Both the position numbers and the translations under genes were made by a program. The notes beneath the pieces were generated by a model, which was not told the DNA's origin, ran no database searches, and saw nothing but the letters and a program-made list of their open reading frames with translations. A stretch of 64,000 nt of DNA, from contig NC_063448.1 in the NCBI RefSeq assembly GCF_020379485.1, forward strand, positions 16,515,726-16,579,725, given 5' to 3'. Shown piece by piece: positions 42,294 to 53,158 of the stretch (the first letter of the stretch is position 1; each line of letters opens with the position of its first letter). This DNA comes from Brassica napus (taxonomy: Eukaryota > Streptophyta > Magnoliopsida > Brassicales > Brassicaceae).

Positions 42294-43799
42294 TCTTTGG
42301 CCAAGACAGCGTCTTTTCCCTCACGCAGCTGAGCGGTCAATACATCCACCTCGGCCTGGGCAGTAGTCTTATCTTCCATCCTCTCCCCAAGGTGGAATAA
42401 TTGAGACACCACCTGCATCAAACATAATCCAACCTATAAAGAAAGACAACGCGAAAGCAAAGACAAAGAACACGATATGCTACCTGGAGTAGATAACCCT
42501 GAAGAGAGTGGGTGGCCACAAAGGAGTCCCCATCTAATGACAGATGAGCGTGAACCAAAGGGAACACCTTCGCATTCAAATTGGACAAAACTACGGACCA
42601 TTCAAAAGAAGCGGGAGAAGGGGTCTTGCGAACAAAGCCGGAAGCCCTGGACTTTTTCTTGGAGGAAGAAGGAGATACAGCAGTAGTCGCCCGACGCCTA
42701 CTACTTCCAACAAGCTGAACCTCTTCATCTTCAACAGGAGCAGTTCGCTTGACCGCAGCCTTCCTTGCGGACATCACCTCAAGGCCTCATCACCTCTCGA
42801 ACCTGACATCGCGCCTGAAAGACAGAATCAACCCGGCTTACATTCGCAGAAAGAAAATAGGAAGAACAAAGATAGAAGGATTACCTCTAATGCTACACTG
42901 ATCTAGCACTTCGTCGCTTACAAGGAAAGAAACTTCACGGCGTTCGAGGGGAAGCTCCAATAACCGCTCGATTGTATCCCTTCCTGTAGAATAATCCAAG
43001 CGAGACGTATCTGCATATAAAAACGAAGAGAAGAAAACAAAAGTCATCAGCATCAAACAGTTAAAGAGAGTCATGGCAGTTTCTATGACCCACCAGCTGC
43101 ACACCAAGTGGGAGAGAACCCAGGAAAAGACATAAAAGAAAACTTTGAAGTCCAATGCCCCTCAAAGACAGGGCAACATTTTCTCTCAGCCTTCGAAAGC
43201 TCCGACACAGGAAGCCCTTTTCCACGAGGATGCAGATGATACCTGAACTCCCCGCCGTTCAAAGGGGAGATAGAATAACAGTATAGAACCTCAACGACTC
43301 CAACAGTAAAACCCTTAAGATCACCAAGATTCTGTATAGCTATCAAGGTCCTCCAAGAAATAGGATTCAGCTGTCCAGGGGAAATCTTCACTGCCTTCAA
43401 AACCTCGGCCACCAAAGAAGGAATCCGGTCTCTGAAACCCGATTCGAAGAAACCTTCGTATACAGGGATCTCGCCCAGCTCAAAATCCGAAACCCTATCA
43501 AAGGGACCAGGAATTCGAATAGTAACTTCGTCGGGAAGATGAAACTTCCTTTTCCAGTTTGCAACCTCCTCTACTCCTATTACCGACGAAGGACCCACCG
43601 GCGAAAATATGCCTCCTCCCGGAGGTGGCGAAGCCTCTCCAGTAAAAGCATTCCTGAGCTCCTCTATTTCGGCGGTCAGATCCAGAGAAGAGTCTGAGAG
43701 ATCCATGGACTCGCGAGCCTCGTTTCCAACCCCACACCTTGAATGAACCCTAATACCTATCGAAGAAGAGCCGGGGGCAAGATCTATTCCGTTTGTCAT
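42294..43799 (-). CDS. Antisense extra ORF of the family 2 element (gypsy-type transposon domain)
   Basis: On the minus strand exon 1 (43094-43799) starts MTNGIDLAPGSSSIGIRV and contains YEGFFESGFRDRIPSLVAEV and SPLNGGEFRYHLHPRGKGLP. These are typical of the plant 'putative gypsy type transposon' domain (Pfam PF04195 from memory). It ends CAAG at a GTGGGT donor. Exon 2 (42885-43010) starts after TATATGCAG and ends at GTAATC. A further exon (about 42418-42777) has a basic SSSKKKSRASGF segment, and a coiled-coil part (LGERMEDKTTAQ...LREGKDAVLA) is cut at about 42294 by the inserted family 1 element. The splice junction between the last two parts is unclear. The function is unknown. Confidence 0.6.
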
Positions 43800-44370
43800 C
43801 CTAAAAAGGTTGGGAATAAGGGATGGGAATAAAGAGAGTATTACCTGAGGGAAGGAAGACCTAGGCTCGAATAATAGAGATCGCGTGAGATTTTTGGTGA
43901 GGAAGAAAAGGAAACCCAACAGTCCGGACAGCAAAAATGGGGAAGCAAAATCAAAAACCCTAAGATTGGCTTACACGCATCAAAAAGATGAGACTGCGCG
44001 GGAAAACAAGTCTCGAAGCACGACAAGGGAACCTATCCCTTAGTCCTATGGATCCAAAAAGTTAATAGCGCCTTAAGGAGCCCATTACCAGCATCATCTC
44101 TCCGACTTTTCCCAGTCCGTATGCAGTTCAAAAGTTCAAACATCATCATCTCCAAGGAATAGAAGAAACTACCACTAGACTCCGGTCAAAAACGAAGGAA
44201 CCGATCCTCACCTGGGTTCAGAATGAGTTCCCGCTTGAGTGGAACCCAGGCTAGCAAGACCAATGGAATAGGGTCCTGCCTAAGGGGAGCCTGCTGAGAA
44301 TGAGCAACCCAGTTGACTTGAGTGCACAGGTTATTCCTTGACTTCGATGACAAAATCGAGAAATACTCCG
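43800..44370. other. Family 2 region between antisense ORF and 3' LTR
   Basis: It is leader/promoter DNA for the antisense ORF on the minus strand plus a 3' untranslated region. The start of the family 2 3' LTR is probably near 44348 (TGACAAAATCGAGAAATACT). No other gene is seen. Confidence 0.45.
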
Positions 44371-44590
44371 TGTTAGGGTCAAAATCGGTCACGACGGAAT
44401 CAATGTCTGAAAGTCCGTAAAAATCGGCATGAACGTTTTTACGAAAAATAAATCTTAGAAAAAGATCTATTTTTATGAAGAATCTTGCGGAGAAAACACA
44501 TTCACGAAAAATCGGAGAAAGACGAGAACAAGGTTGCCGCGTAGCAACCAGCGCAAAAGCTGGTCGCTACGTAGCGACCGATCTCTCACC

Positions 44591-45930
44591 AAAGCTCGGT
44601 CGCTACGTAGCGTGCACGGTCGCTATGCAGCGTGCTCGGTGTAGCGTGCTCGGTCGCTACGAAGCGTGCTCGGCCACTACGTAGCGTGCTCGGCCGCTAC
44701 GTAGCGTGCTCGGCCGCTACGTAGCGTGCTCGGCCGCTACGTAGCGTGCTCGGCCGCTACGTAGCGTGCTCGGCCGCTACGTAGCGTGCTCGGCCGCTAC
44801 GTAGCGTGCTCGGCCGCTACGTAGCGTGCTCGGCCGCTACGTAGCGTGCTCGGCCGCTAGCCGCTACGTAGCGTGCTCGGTCGCTACGAAGCGTGCTCGG
44901 TCGCTACGTAGCGTGCTCGGTCGTTACGTAGAGTGCTCGGCCGCTACGTAGCGTGCTCGGCCGCTACGTAGCGTGCTCGGCCGCTACGAAGCGCGCTCGG
45001 CCGCTACGAAGCGCGCTCGGCCGCTACGTAGCGCGCTCGGCCGCTACGTAGCGCGCTCGGCCGCTACGTAGCGCGCTCGGCCGCTACGTAGCGCGCTCGG
45101 CCGCTACGTAGCGCGCTCGGCCGCTACGTAGCGCGCTCGGCCGCTACGTAGCGTGCTCGGCCGCTAGCCGCTACGTAGCGTGCTCGGCTGCTAGCCGCTA
45201 CGTAGCGTGCTCGGCTGCTAGCCGCTACGTAGCGTGCTCGGCTGCTAGCCGCTACGTAGCGTGCTCGGCTGCTAGCCGCTACGTAGCGTGCTCGGTCGCT
45301 ACGAAGCGTGCTCGGTCGCTACGAAGCGTGCTCGGTCGCTGCGTAGCGTGCTCGGTCGCTGCGTAGCGTGCTCGGTCGCTGCGTAGCGTGCTCGGTCGCT
45401 GCGTAGCGTGCTCGGTCGCTGCGTAGCGTGCTCGGTCGCTGCGTAGCGTGCTCGGTCGCTGCGTAGCGTGCTCGGTCGCTGCGTAGCGTGCTCGGTCGCT
45501 GCGTAGCGTGCTCGGTCGCTGCGTAGCGTGCTCGGTCGCTGCGTAGCGTGCTCGGTCGCTGCGTAGCGTGCTCGGTCGCTGCGTAGCGTGCTCGGTCGCT
45601 GCGTAGCGTGCTCGGTCGCTGCGTAGCGTGCTCGGTCGCTGCGTAGCGTGCTCGGTCGCTGCGTAGCGTGCTCGGTCGCTGCGTAGCGTGCTCGGTCGCT
45701 GCGTAGCGTGCTCGGTCGCTGCGTAGCGTGCTCGGTCGCTGCGTAGCGTGCTCGGTCGCTGCGTAGCGTGCTCGGTCGCTGCGTAGCGTGCTCGGTCGCT
45801 GCGTAGCGTGCTCGGTCGCTGCGTAGCGTGCTCGGTCGCTGCGTAGCGTGCTCGGTCGCTGCGTAGCATGCTCGGTCGCTGCGTAGCGTGCTCGGTCGCT
45901 GCGTAGCGTGCTCGGTCGCTACGTAGCGCG
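44591..45930. repeat. 20-bp satellite array 2 (about 65 copies)
   Basis: The monomer is GCTCGGTCGCTGCGTAGCGT or variants, the complement of array 1. Three zones are visible: GGCCGCTACGTAGCG(T/C) units (44680-45160), 30-bp units with an added GCTAGCC (45155-45290), and 45341-45920 with 29 monomers of which 28 are identical (the exception is at 45861-45880). The long frames across it, such as 45299-46402 minus, are repeat artefacts. Confidence 0.95.
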
Positions 45931-47640
45931 TAGCGACCGAGCGATCGTCCCGCTCGGTCGCTACGTAGCAACCGAGCTCAAGCCAAAGCTCGGTCGCTAC
46001 GTAGCGACCGAGCTCGAGCCGAAGCTCGGTCGCTACGTAGCGACCGAGCTCAAGCCAAAGCTCGGTCGCTGAGCGATCGTCCCGCTCGGGCGCTACGCAG
46101 CGACCGAGCTCGAGCTGAAGATCGGTCGCTACGTAGCAACCGAGTGATTGTCCCGCTCGATCGCTACGTAGCGACCGAGCTCGAGCTGAAGATCGGTCGC
46201 TACGTAGCAACCGAGTGATCGTCCCGCTCGATCGTCCCGCTCGGTCGCTAAGCCAAAGCTCGGTCGCTACGTAGCAACAGAGTGCTCGTCCCGCTCGGTC
46301 TCTACGTAGCGACCGAGCTCGAGCTACGTAGACCGAGCGCTCGGTCGCTACGCAGCGACCGAGCTCGAGCCAAAGCTCGGTCGCTACGTAGCGACCGAGC
46401 AATCGTCCCGCTCGGTCGCTACGCAGCGACCGAGCTCAGGCCGAAGCTCGGTCGCCACGTAGCGACCATGCGATCGTCCCGCTCGGTCGCTATGCAGCGA
46501 CCAAGCTCGAGCCGAAGCTCAGTCGCTAAGTAGCGACTGAGCGCTCGTCCCGCTCGGGCGCTACGCAGCGACCGAGCACGAGCCAAAGCTCGGTTGCTAA
46601 GTAGCGACCGAGCGATCGTCCCGCTCGGTCTAACGACCGAGCTCAAGCCAAAGCTCGGTCGCTACGTAGTGACCGAGCACTCGTCCCGTTCGGTCGCTAC
46701 GTAGTGACCGAGCGCTCGTCCCGCTCGGTCGCTACGTAGTGACCGAGCGCTCGGTCGCTACGTAGCGACCGAGCTCGAGCCAAAGCTCGGTCGCTACGCT
46801 GCGACCGAGCTCGAGCCGAAGCTCAGTCGCTACGCAGCGACCGAGCTCGAGCCGAAACTCAGTCGCTACTTTGCGACCATGCGATCGTCCCGCTCGGTCG
46901 CTATGCAGCGATCGAACTCGAGACGAAGCTCGGTCGCTACGTAGTGACCGAGTGCTCGTCCCGCTCGGTCGCTACGCTGCGACCCAGCTCGAGCCAAAGC
47001 TCGGTCGCTAAGTAGCGATTGAGTGATCGTCCCGCTCGGTCGCTACGTAGCGACAGAGCTCAAGCCAAAGCTCGGTCGCTACGTTGCTACTGAGCGCTCG
47101 TCACGCTCGGTCGCTACGTAGCGACCGAGCTCGAGCCAAAGCTCGGTCGCTACGTAGCGACCGAGCTCAAGCCAAAGCTCGGTCGCTACGTAGAGACCGA
47201 GCTCGAGCCAAAGCTCGGTCGCTACGTAGCGACCGAGCGATCGTCCCGCTCGGTCGCTACGTAGTGTCCGAGCGCAAGCCAAAGCTCGGTCGCTACGTAG
47301 TGACCGAGCTCGAGCCGAAGCTCGATCGCTACGCGGCGACCGAGCTCGAGCCGAAGCTCGATCGCTACGTAGCGACCGACCGATCGTCCCGCTAAGTCGC
47401 TACGCAGCGACCGATCTGGGGCCAAAGCTCGGTCGCTACGTAGCGACCGAGCCCTCGTCCCGCTTGGTCGCTACGCAGCGGCCGAGCACGAGCCGAAGCT
47501 CGGTCCTTACGTAGCGACCGAGCAATCGTCCCGCTCGGTCGCTACGTATAGACCGAGCTTTGGCCCCAGATCGGTCGCTGCGTAGCGACCGGGCTCGAGC
47601 CATAGTTCGGTCGCTACGCAGCGATAGAGCTCTTCCGAAC
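45931..47640. repeat. 1.7-kb field of linked palindromes
   Basis: About 35 GGTCGCTACGTAGCGACC palindromes are joined alternately by GAGCTCGAGCCAAAGCTC and GAGCGATCGTCCCGCTC links. Two-unit repeats of about 62 bp and four-unit groups are visible. Divergence is much higher than in the satellite zone. Confidence 0.9.
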
Positions 47641-48232
47641 ATCGATATAACACAATCCATGCATTCTCGCCAAACCTTCAATTGCTATCTCCCGAAGACC
47701 GTAGCAGGCTCAGTCCATGTTTTCCGCTATTCTAACTCATCGATCAAACTTTGCGGATTAGAAACCGCGGAAAATTTGTTCATTGTCAGAATAAATCGTA
47801 GTAAACGTGTCGAGTTGGAAGACGGCCCAAGGGGACCTAAAACACGACTCGAGGCCCATCCTACGATTTCTTAACCAAAAGCCCGTAAACCACAGCACGG
47901 ATTACGCTTGGTCCACAAGGAAGGATAAATGTCAAATTTCCACGGATAAATATGGAAGTTTTGAAGATAATTGTGAAGATCGGGAAAAATGGAATATCCC
48001 CATTTTATGTTATGACGGCTTAAGGGCAGAAGAGTAAAAGCGTAAACCGACCTTGGAGCTAGTATATAAGAAGTCCTAGGCGAGAAGCATGGGAGAGAAC
48101 TCTTTTAGACTCAGAACTCTCTGCACTTAGAAACTTAGGCTTATTTCTCGACAAGTTTGGTTTCTATGACGGGCACTCAATCACTAGACGAACTCGCCTA
48201 GGCAGTTCGATCTCTTGTCAAGCTCTACCAAT

Positions 48233-48278
48233 TGAACTACGTTCGGCTTGATCCTCGAAAGGGGTACGTAGGCAGCCT
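48233..48278 (+). ncRNA. Conserved structured module, copy 4
   Basis: It is the same sequence as copy 1 (GAACTACGTTCGGCTTGATC, then CTCGAAAGGGGTACGTAGGC), in the sense orientation of the solo LTR, downstream of its TATA box and so probably within the R/U5 transcript. Confidence 0.4.
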
Positions 48279-48641
48279 TTCATAAGGTTCAGTCCGAAAT
48301 CAATCAAAGCCTTTTAGATATCTTTTTCATCTTTTGTTATCGAGCTGCGACTCAACTAGGATTAGGGTTTTATGTTGCTAGAACTAGATAACTCGCTGAC
48401 GGCCCCTGCGGCCAAAGCCTTTGTATTCTCTTGCAATGATCGCAACGCTCTTACGCGAATTCGAAATAAGACCTAATTTTTTTGTAAATTCGTTTTATCA
48501 TGTTTTCTCATATTTTCCGCATTTATTTGGTTACTTGTCGTTGGCTCTCGCAGAGATCCGGGTCCTCTGGAAAATTAGGGTTTTCCTAAGTTTCCTTATT
48601 TTACGGAAATCGACAGTGTGAATTTCAGTTCCCACACTCCG

Positions 48642-49111
48642 GTGTCATTTCCTCCAGCCTCCAGGCAGGACCCAGACCCCCGGGTCCCCGCTAAGGGAAC
48701 ACTCCAAGTCCCCGCTAGAAGGAACCCGAGTTCGGTCACTAGAACCAAGCTCCCTTCCAAAGAAATAGAAAACTTCCGATAAGAAGACCCTTCCATATTT
48801 CTGTACGTGGAAGAGTTTAACCTAAAGGAACCGACTCCTAGACGACTATATAAGAGCTACTAAAGCCCAAAAGCAAGGGATCGACTTCTCCAAGGCTTTG
48901 AGACTAGAACTAGACGGCTAGATTTAGGGTTCTTATTCAATACCTTGTAATCTTGTTTGTTCTATCTAATAAAGATCTCTTCAAGCCTATCTCTTCATTA
49001 CTTTCTCTCAAATCCTTACGAAATACACATTAACTTACCCGGTTTACCAGCTTGTCCAACGTTCCGTAGTACTCACAAAGAGCCTACACAAAAATCCCCT
49101 AACAGCTCCCT
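48642..49111 (+). mobile_element. Family 2 3' LTR, part right of the solo-LTR insertion
   Basis: It continues the LTR matched at 33500-33935 (GTGTCATTTCCTCCAGCC, TATATAA near 48847, AATAAAG near 48967). It extends further to a TCCCCTAACA end, which the truncated 5' copy lacks. Confidence 0.7.
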
Positions 49112-51224
49112 GCACGTGGCAGTACTTGTGCAATATGCAAACTCCCTGGATTAACCCGGAGGTGTCACAGTACTCTTGCTTATGGGGCCCCGATATGGCT
49201 CTAGGCCTATACCGGGGTTATATGTAGTTTTGACAAGCATACTCAGGTTGATCAGAGCTATTCCTGCCTTAAGTCTCATACCCATTATTATTGTCGCTCC
49301 CTGTACAAACTCTGAGTTTGAATACAGTACTTGCGTTTGCGTAAGAGTTTGGAAAGTTTTTACGTTTCATTTTTACATGGTGTTAAGGATAGAAGCAGAG
49401 GTCGGAGCCGGAGCTTCGTAGCCGGAGCTTCATGCGGGTGTATGGAGACCAGGGTCCTGCCCGAAAACAAGAGTAGAATTTTCCAAAATTATTTACTCCC
49501 AATAGTTTGCCCCTTATCTTTCGATTTCATTGGTGAAGTCGGGAGATAACATGTGTAGTTTGGCCAACCGGAGTCGTTCCATCTCAGCATGCTTATAGTG
49601 GACAGGACGCTGCTTCCCTTTTTCTGATTTCTTCTTAGGCCTGGACCGTGGTAGAACCTGGAGGAGAGTCGTTTTTCCAGATGGTAGACCGGGGTCTTGA
49701 AGAGTACTTCCAGCATCTGGACCTGTTCAAAGGTGATCTTGTAGGATTCTAGACCTTGATCTTGTATTTTAGTGGACGACAAGATTTGCTTTCCGGTCTT
49801 TTAACCCACGTAGGTTTCTCCCAGTGACGTAGGGTTCGACGGAGATGGACTTGCTGATGCTTCAGTGAGCTTCGACATTCGTCAGCTGGATGCATGGTCC
49901 TTAGACCTGTAACAGGACCTTGGAGGAATGGAGATCATTGTTGAGGCGTGGAGGCTACTTCTCTTGGAGGACCAGTAGATTTATCCTTGAGAACCTAGAA
50001 GCTCCTTGGAACTAATGCTCTGGCCCATGAGGATCTGATGATATTCGCTTTTTGTCGATGTCGTTTAGTAACTTCTTCTGGCTGCTCTTTGCTCCCTCTT
50101 GGGTGAGCCACTCTTAGCGTTTCTTGGATGTCACTAAATGACCCGTCGCTTTGCCTTGAATCCTCCCTTTAGTGGGCAAGCCAACAAGATTTGTTGACGC
50201 ATGTTTGCCGCTTGGGTTGAGTGTTAACTCGTTTGCCCCCCTCTTTTCTCTCAGTTGTCTCTTTCGTAGAAGTTCAGGAAGGTACATGCCTTGGACCTAC
50301 TTCCTTGTAGACTGGCGTATTCTTTACTCCTTCACTGGGAATTTCCGTTTCTTACAACTTGTCGAGGGGTGCAGCCTTGGAGACTTGGAGAGGCACGGAT
50401 CCTGTGTTTCTTGTAGGGGGTAAAAGGCCTTAATTTCCTTTGGAGGTATATCAGCGTTTGTTGCCGGGAAAAGCGGCAGTAAGGTGGTCGGAGCATGCTT
50501 TTTCGTGGAGCCATTGGATTTCACCTCCATGTAAGGTGGGTAGCCGGAGACCCGGACCTGGATCCGGGACCTGGGATCTGGGACCTGGAAGCTGGAACCC
50601 AGAACCCAGAGATGAATAGTAGCTGGAACGTGTGTTCTCTCGCTTCTTTTACTCTCCTTTGCTCTAGTTGGACCCAAGAATCAGAAGGCCAACACGTCCT
50701 AATGTAGAGTTCGCGTTTTTCTTCGGCTCCTTTGCAGGAGGCGGAGAAGCAGTGTTCCCGGCACTTGGCAGAGATCCTTTCGCGGAACAACTCTGATGGA
50801 ATTTGATGAGTACTAAAAGGCGTTCTATCCACCTAGCTATCAGGCTTATATAGGATTCCACTACCACTTAGATTCTAGAACCTGAAGAGAAAGGTGGTTC
50901 TCCAGTTACCTCTTAGTGGTTGCCTAGTATGCCTGCAGTGTTCCTAGGAATTCTTCTTTTGACTCCTCCTGTCTTTAGAATTTGTCCAAATTGTAAACCC
51001 GGGCGGAAAATGTTGTGTCCCGCTTGAGAACCTTGCATCTTTCTCATATGAGGCGGAGTTATGAGTATGGAAGTATGGATGTCGTCTACGGCTGTGATGG
51101 CTGCCCCCATTGGGTCCGAATGCTGTTGAGACTTGTTGTGTAGTGAAGACCCAGAACCAGCAGGAGTCAATAATTGTAGACATTGGCTTTGTTTTGGGAC
51201 CCGGAACCGGCAGATCCAAAGACT

Positions 51225-51725
51225 GCGGGGATCTGATCTGAGGATAGGACCTGGAACCAGCAGGAACCAGGGACTGCAGAAAGTCTGATCTGAGGATAGG
51301 ACCCAAAATCAGCATGAACCATGAACTGCAGAAAGTGCGTGGAACCAGCAGGAACCAGGGACTGCAGAAAGTCTGATCTGAGGATAGGACCCAGAATCAG
51401 CAGGAACCATGAACTGCAGAAAGTGTGATCTGAGGATAGGACCCGGAATCAGCAGGAACCAGGGACTGCAGAAAGTTTGATCTGAGGATAGGACCCGGAA
51501 CCAGTAGGAACCAGGGACTGCAGAAAGTCTGATCTGAGGATAGGACCCGGAATCAGCAGGAACCAGGAACTGCAGAAAGTGTGATCTGAGGATAGCACCC
51601 TAAATCAGCACGAACCATGGACTGCAGAAAGTCTGATCTGAGGATAGGACCCGGAATCAGCAGGAACCAGGGACTGCATGAAGTCTGATTTGAGGATAAG
51701 ACCCAGAACCAGCAGGAACCAGTTT
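51225..51725 (-). repeat. 52-bp tandem repeats in the leader (about 9-10 copies)
   Basis: The unit contains TCTGATCTGAGGATAGGACC followed by CGGAATCAGCAGGAACCAGG and GACTGCAGAAAG. Copies differ at a few sites and one is shortened near 51335. They lie 220-720 bp from the primer site. Confidence 0.9.
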
Positions 51726-51926
51726 GTAATCCCTGTGTTGGATCTTGTTACTTCTGTTTAGCGCTGTGTTATCCTCCCTTGAAGAGGTATTTCCAGCTGT
51801 GTGAGGTTTAGATATGGTGAGAATACGTCGTTTCTTGCCCCTAGATGGCTGGGGTTGAAATATTCTGAAGGAATGGATGTAATGTCTCTTCCGCCTATCA
51901 CCATCATCACGTAGCATATGACTGCC

Positions 51927-51945
51927 CCTCTTTCTAGCGCCAAAC
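51927..51945 (-). other. Primer-binding-site region of the family 2 element
   Basis: On the minus strand GTTTGGCGCTAGAAAGAG follows the LTR end CTAACA, the same motif as in family 1. Confidence 0.6.
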
Positions 51946-53158
51946 TGTTAGGGGATTTTTTTGTACAAGCAATTCGTGCTCAGCACTACGGATAGGAATA
52001 AGGAGACTGGTTGTTGTGGTACTTTCTCCTGCTTCGGTCGTGGATAAGCCAGGAGATCCTACTCTGAGGGTAGTGCCATACGGGTATGGGATGGTATATG
52101 TCGCCAGTGCCTTAGTAGCAGTAAGAAAGGTCGGTTGTTAGGTCAGAACCGCCTGTCTGTAGTGAAGATTGCAGGGTCTTCTGGGTCTGCAATTGACGGT
52201 CCCGACTCCAGAGTCGGTCCCCCCTGATCTGTAGTTGAGGGTTCCGATTACCAAGGTTGGTCCTTGAGGAACCGAGGAAGATGTTTGGGATTTATAGCTG
52301 CATCCTTCAGGGGGGATTGCCTACGTACCCTTCAATGAGGATCAAGCCTTTCATAGTTCATGTATTGGTGGAGGCGCGGAGCTTAAGTGGGCGCGTAGCC
52401 TAATGGGCACATGGCCTAAGGAGCACGTAGCTCTGATGGAGGCACGTAGCCTGGATGGGCACGTGGCCTTGTAGGAGATAGGAGTCATATGTTCTATGGG
52501 GCACATGGCCGGAACAGATGATGGAGTAGTCGGTATGCTGCAGGGAGCATGGAGCTTCGATATGCTTTGATGAGCATGGAGTGTCCCTGTCGGTGCGCTG
52601 GAGATCGTGGCCTGGGCCAGTATGTAGAGTTGTAGACGTGCGGCAGGGAGCATATATCTTCCCCTGGTCGATAGTAACCACCGGGATCAGCCTCTCCTAG
52701 GCTTGTCCGAGAAGAAGGTCTTCTATGTGTAGAATCTTGCCATGGCGGCTGTAGAATTGGTGAGCTCTGGTTATGAAAGTCTCGGACCCCCCTCTTTAGG
52801 TTTAAAAACTTATCTTTATAGAAGAGGTCGTGCCTCCCTTCTTAGGATTTGGAAATATTCATTATATCCTTAGATAATAGAATATTTCCATTTTCTTAAG
52901 GGAGGTCGTATGTATTGCAATACTTCCTCTTTCTCTTAGATTTAGGGAGAATCCTTCTTGCCCAAGCTGGTTACCTGATAAATGGAAGATTTACATTGAT
53001 CTTAAGGCAGGAGAAATCACTTGGCCTGGAAGACGGAGGAAGGTTCCAGACTCGGGGATAGGGACCCGGGACCCAGAGGTAGGAACCCGGACCCTGGGGG
53101 CAGGGACCTGGAAGACGGAAGTTGGAGTAATCTCTTCATTGAATCTTTTTCACCAACA
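51946..53158 (-). mobile_element. Family 2 5' LTR (1213 bp)
   Basis: On the plus strand it starts TGTTAGGGGATTTTTTTGTA and ends CTTTTTCACCAACA. On the minus strand it reads TGTTGGTG...CTAACA with a primer site after it. It contains GGGCACGTGGCC/GGAGCACGTAGCTC near-palindromes (52380-52460), an inverted repeat around AATATTTCCA (52840-52905) and the structured module at 52318. It is inserted in the 3' end of an antisense-ORF gene at 53159. Confidence 0.75.
52318..52359 (-). ncRNA. Conserved structured module, copy 5
   Basis: In element sense GAACTATGAAAGGCTTGATC is followed by CTCATTGAAGGG and TACGTAGGCAA. CTATG still pairs with CGTAG through a U-G pair, and the inner stem is short (CCU/AGG). 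Confidence 0.35.

Larger units (their letters stand above)
44366..48641 (+). mobile_element. Giant family 1 solo LTR (4266 bp) with 5-bp TSD
   Basis: The TSD CTCCG (44366-44370 and 48637-48641) flanks 44371-48636. The LTR starts TGTTAGGGTCAAAATCGGTC and ends GTGAATTTCAGTTCCCACA. Removing it and one TSD restores AAATACTCCGGTGTCATTTC, matching the intact family 2 LTR at 33500. Inside are a U3 start, 20-bp satellite array 2 (44591-45930), a 1.7-kb palindrome field (45931-47640) and a normal U3/R/U5 part with TATATAA at 48063. No internal domain is present, so it is a true solo LTR formed by LTR-LTR recombination. Confidence 0.9.
49112..51945 (-). mobile_element. Degenerate internal region of a minus-strand family 2 element
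   Basis: It lies to the left of an LTR plus primer site at 51946, so it is the 5' internal region read on the minus strand. No gag or pol motif survives. Scattered ORFs (49489-49782 and 50324-50832 minus) show no domain. Purine-rich GGGACCTGGGATCTGGGACC repeats occur at 50549-50606, and a 52-bp tandem array at 51225-51725. Confidence 0.5.

Noticed and set aside
45279..46402. 230- and 367-codon minus-strand frames (RYAATEHATQRPSTLRSD repeats)
   Set aside because: Same artefact from satellite array 2; no start context, domain or codon bias.
47807..48037. 76-codon ORF (and similar frames at 26756-26986)
   Set aside because: Both lie in the R/U5 part of family 1 LTRs, in sequence present in every copy, including diverged ones with stops.
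52380..52480. Hormone-response or G-box promoter cluster (CACGTGGCC, CACGTAG)
   Set aside because: They are repeats of a near-palindromic unit in a family 2 LTR, and context does not support a host promoter.
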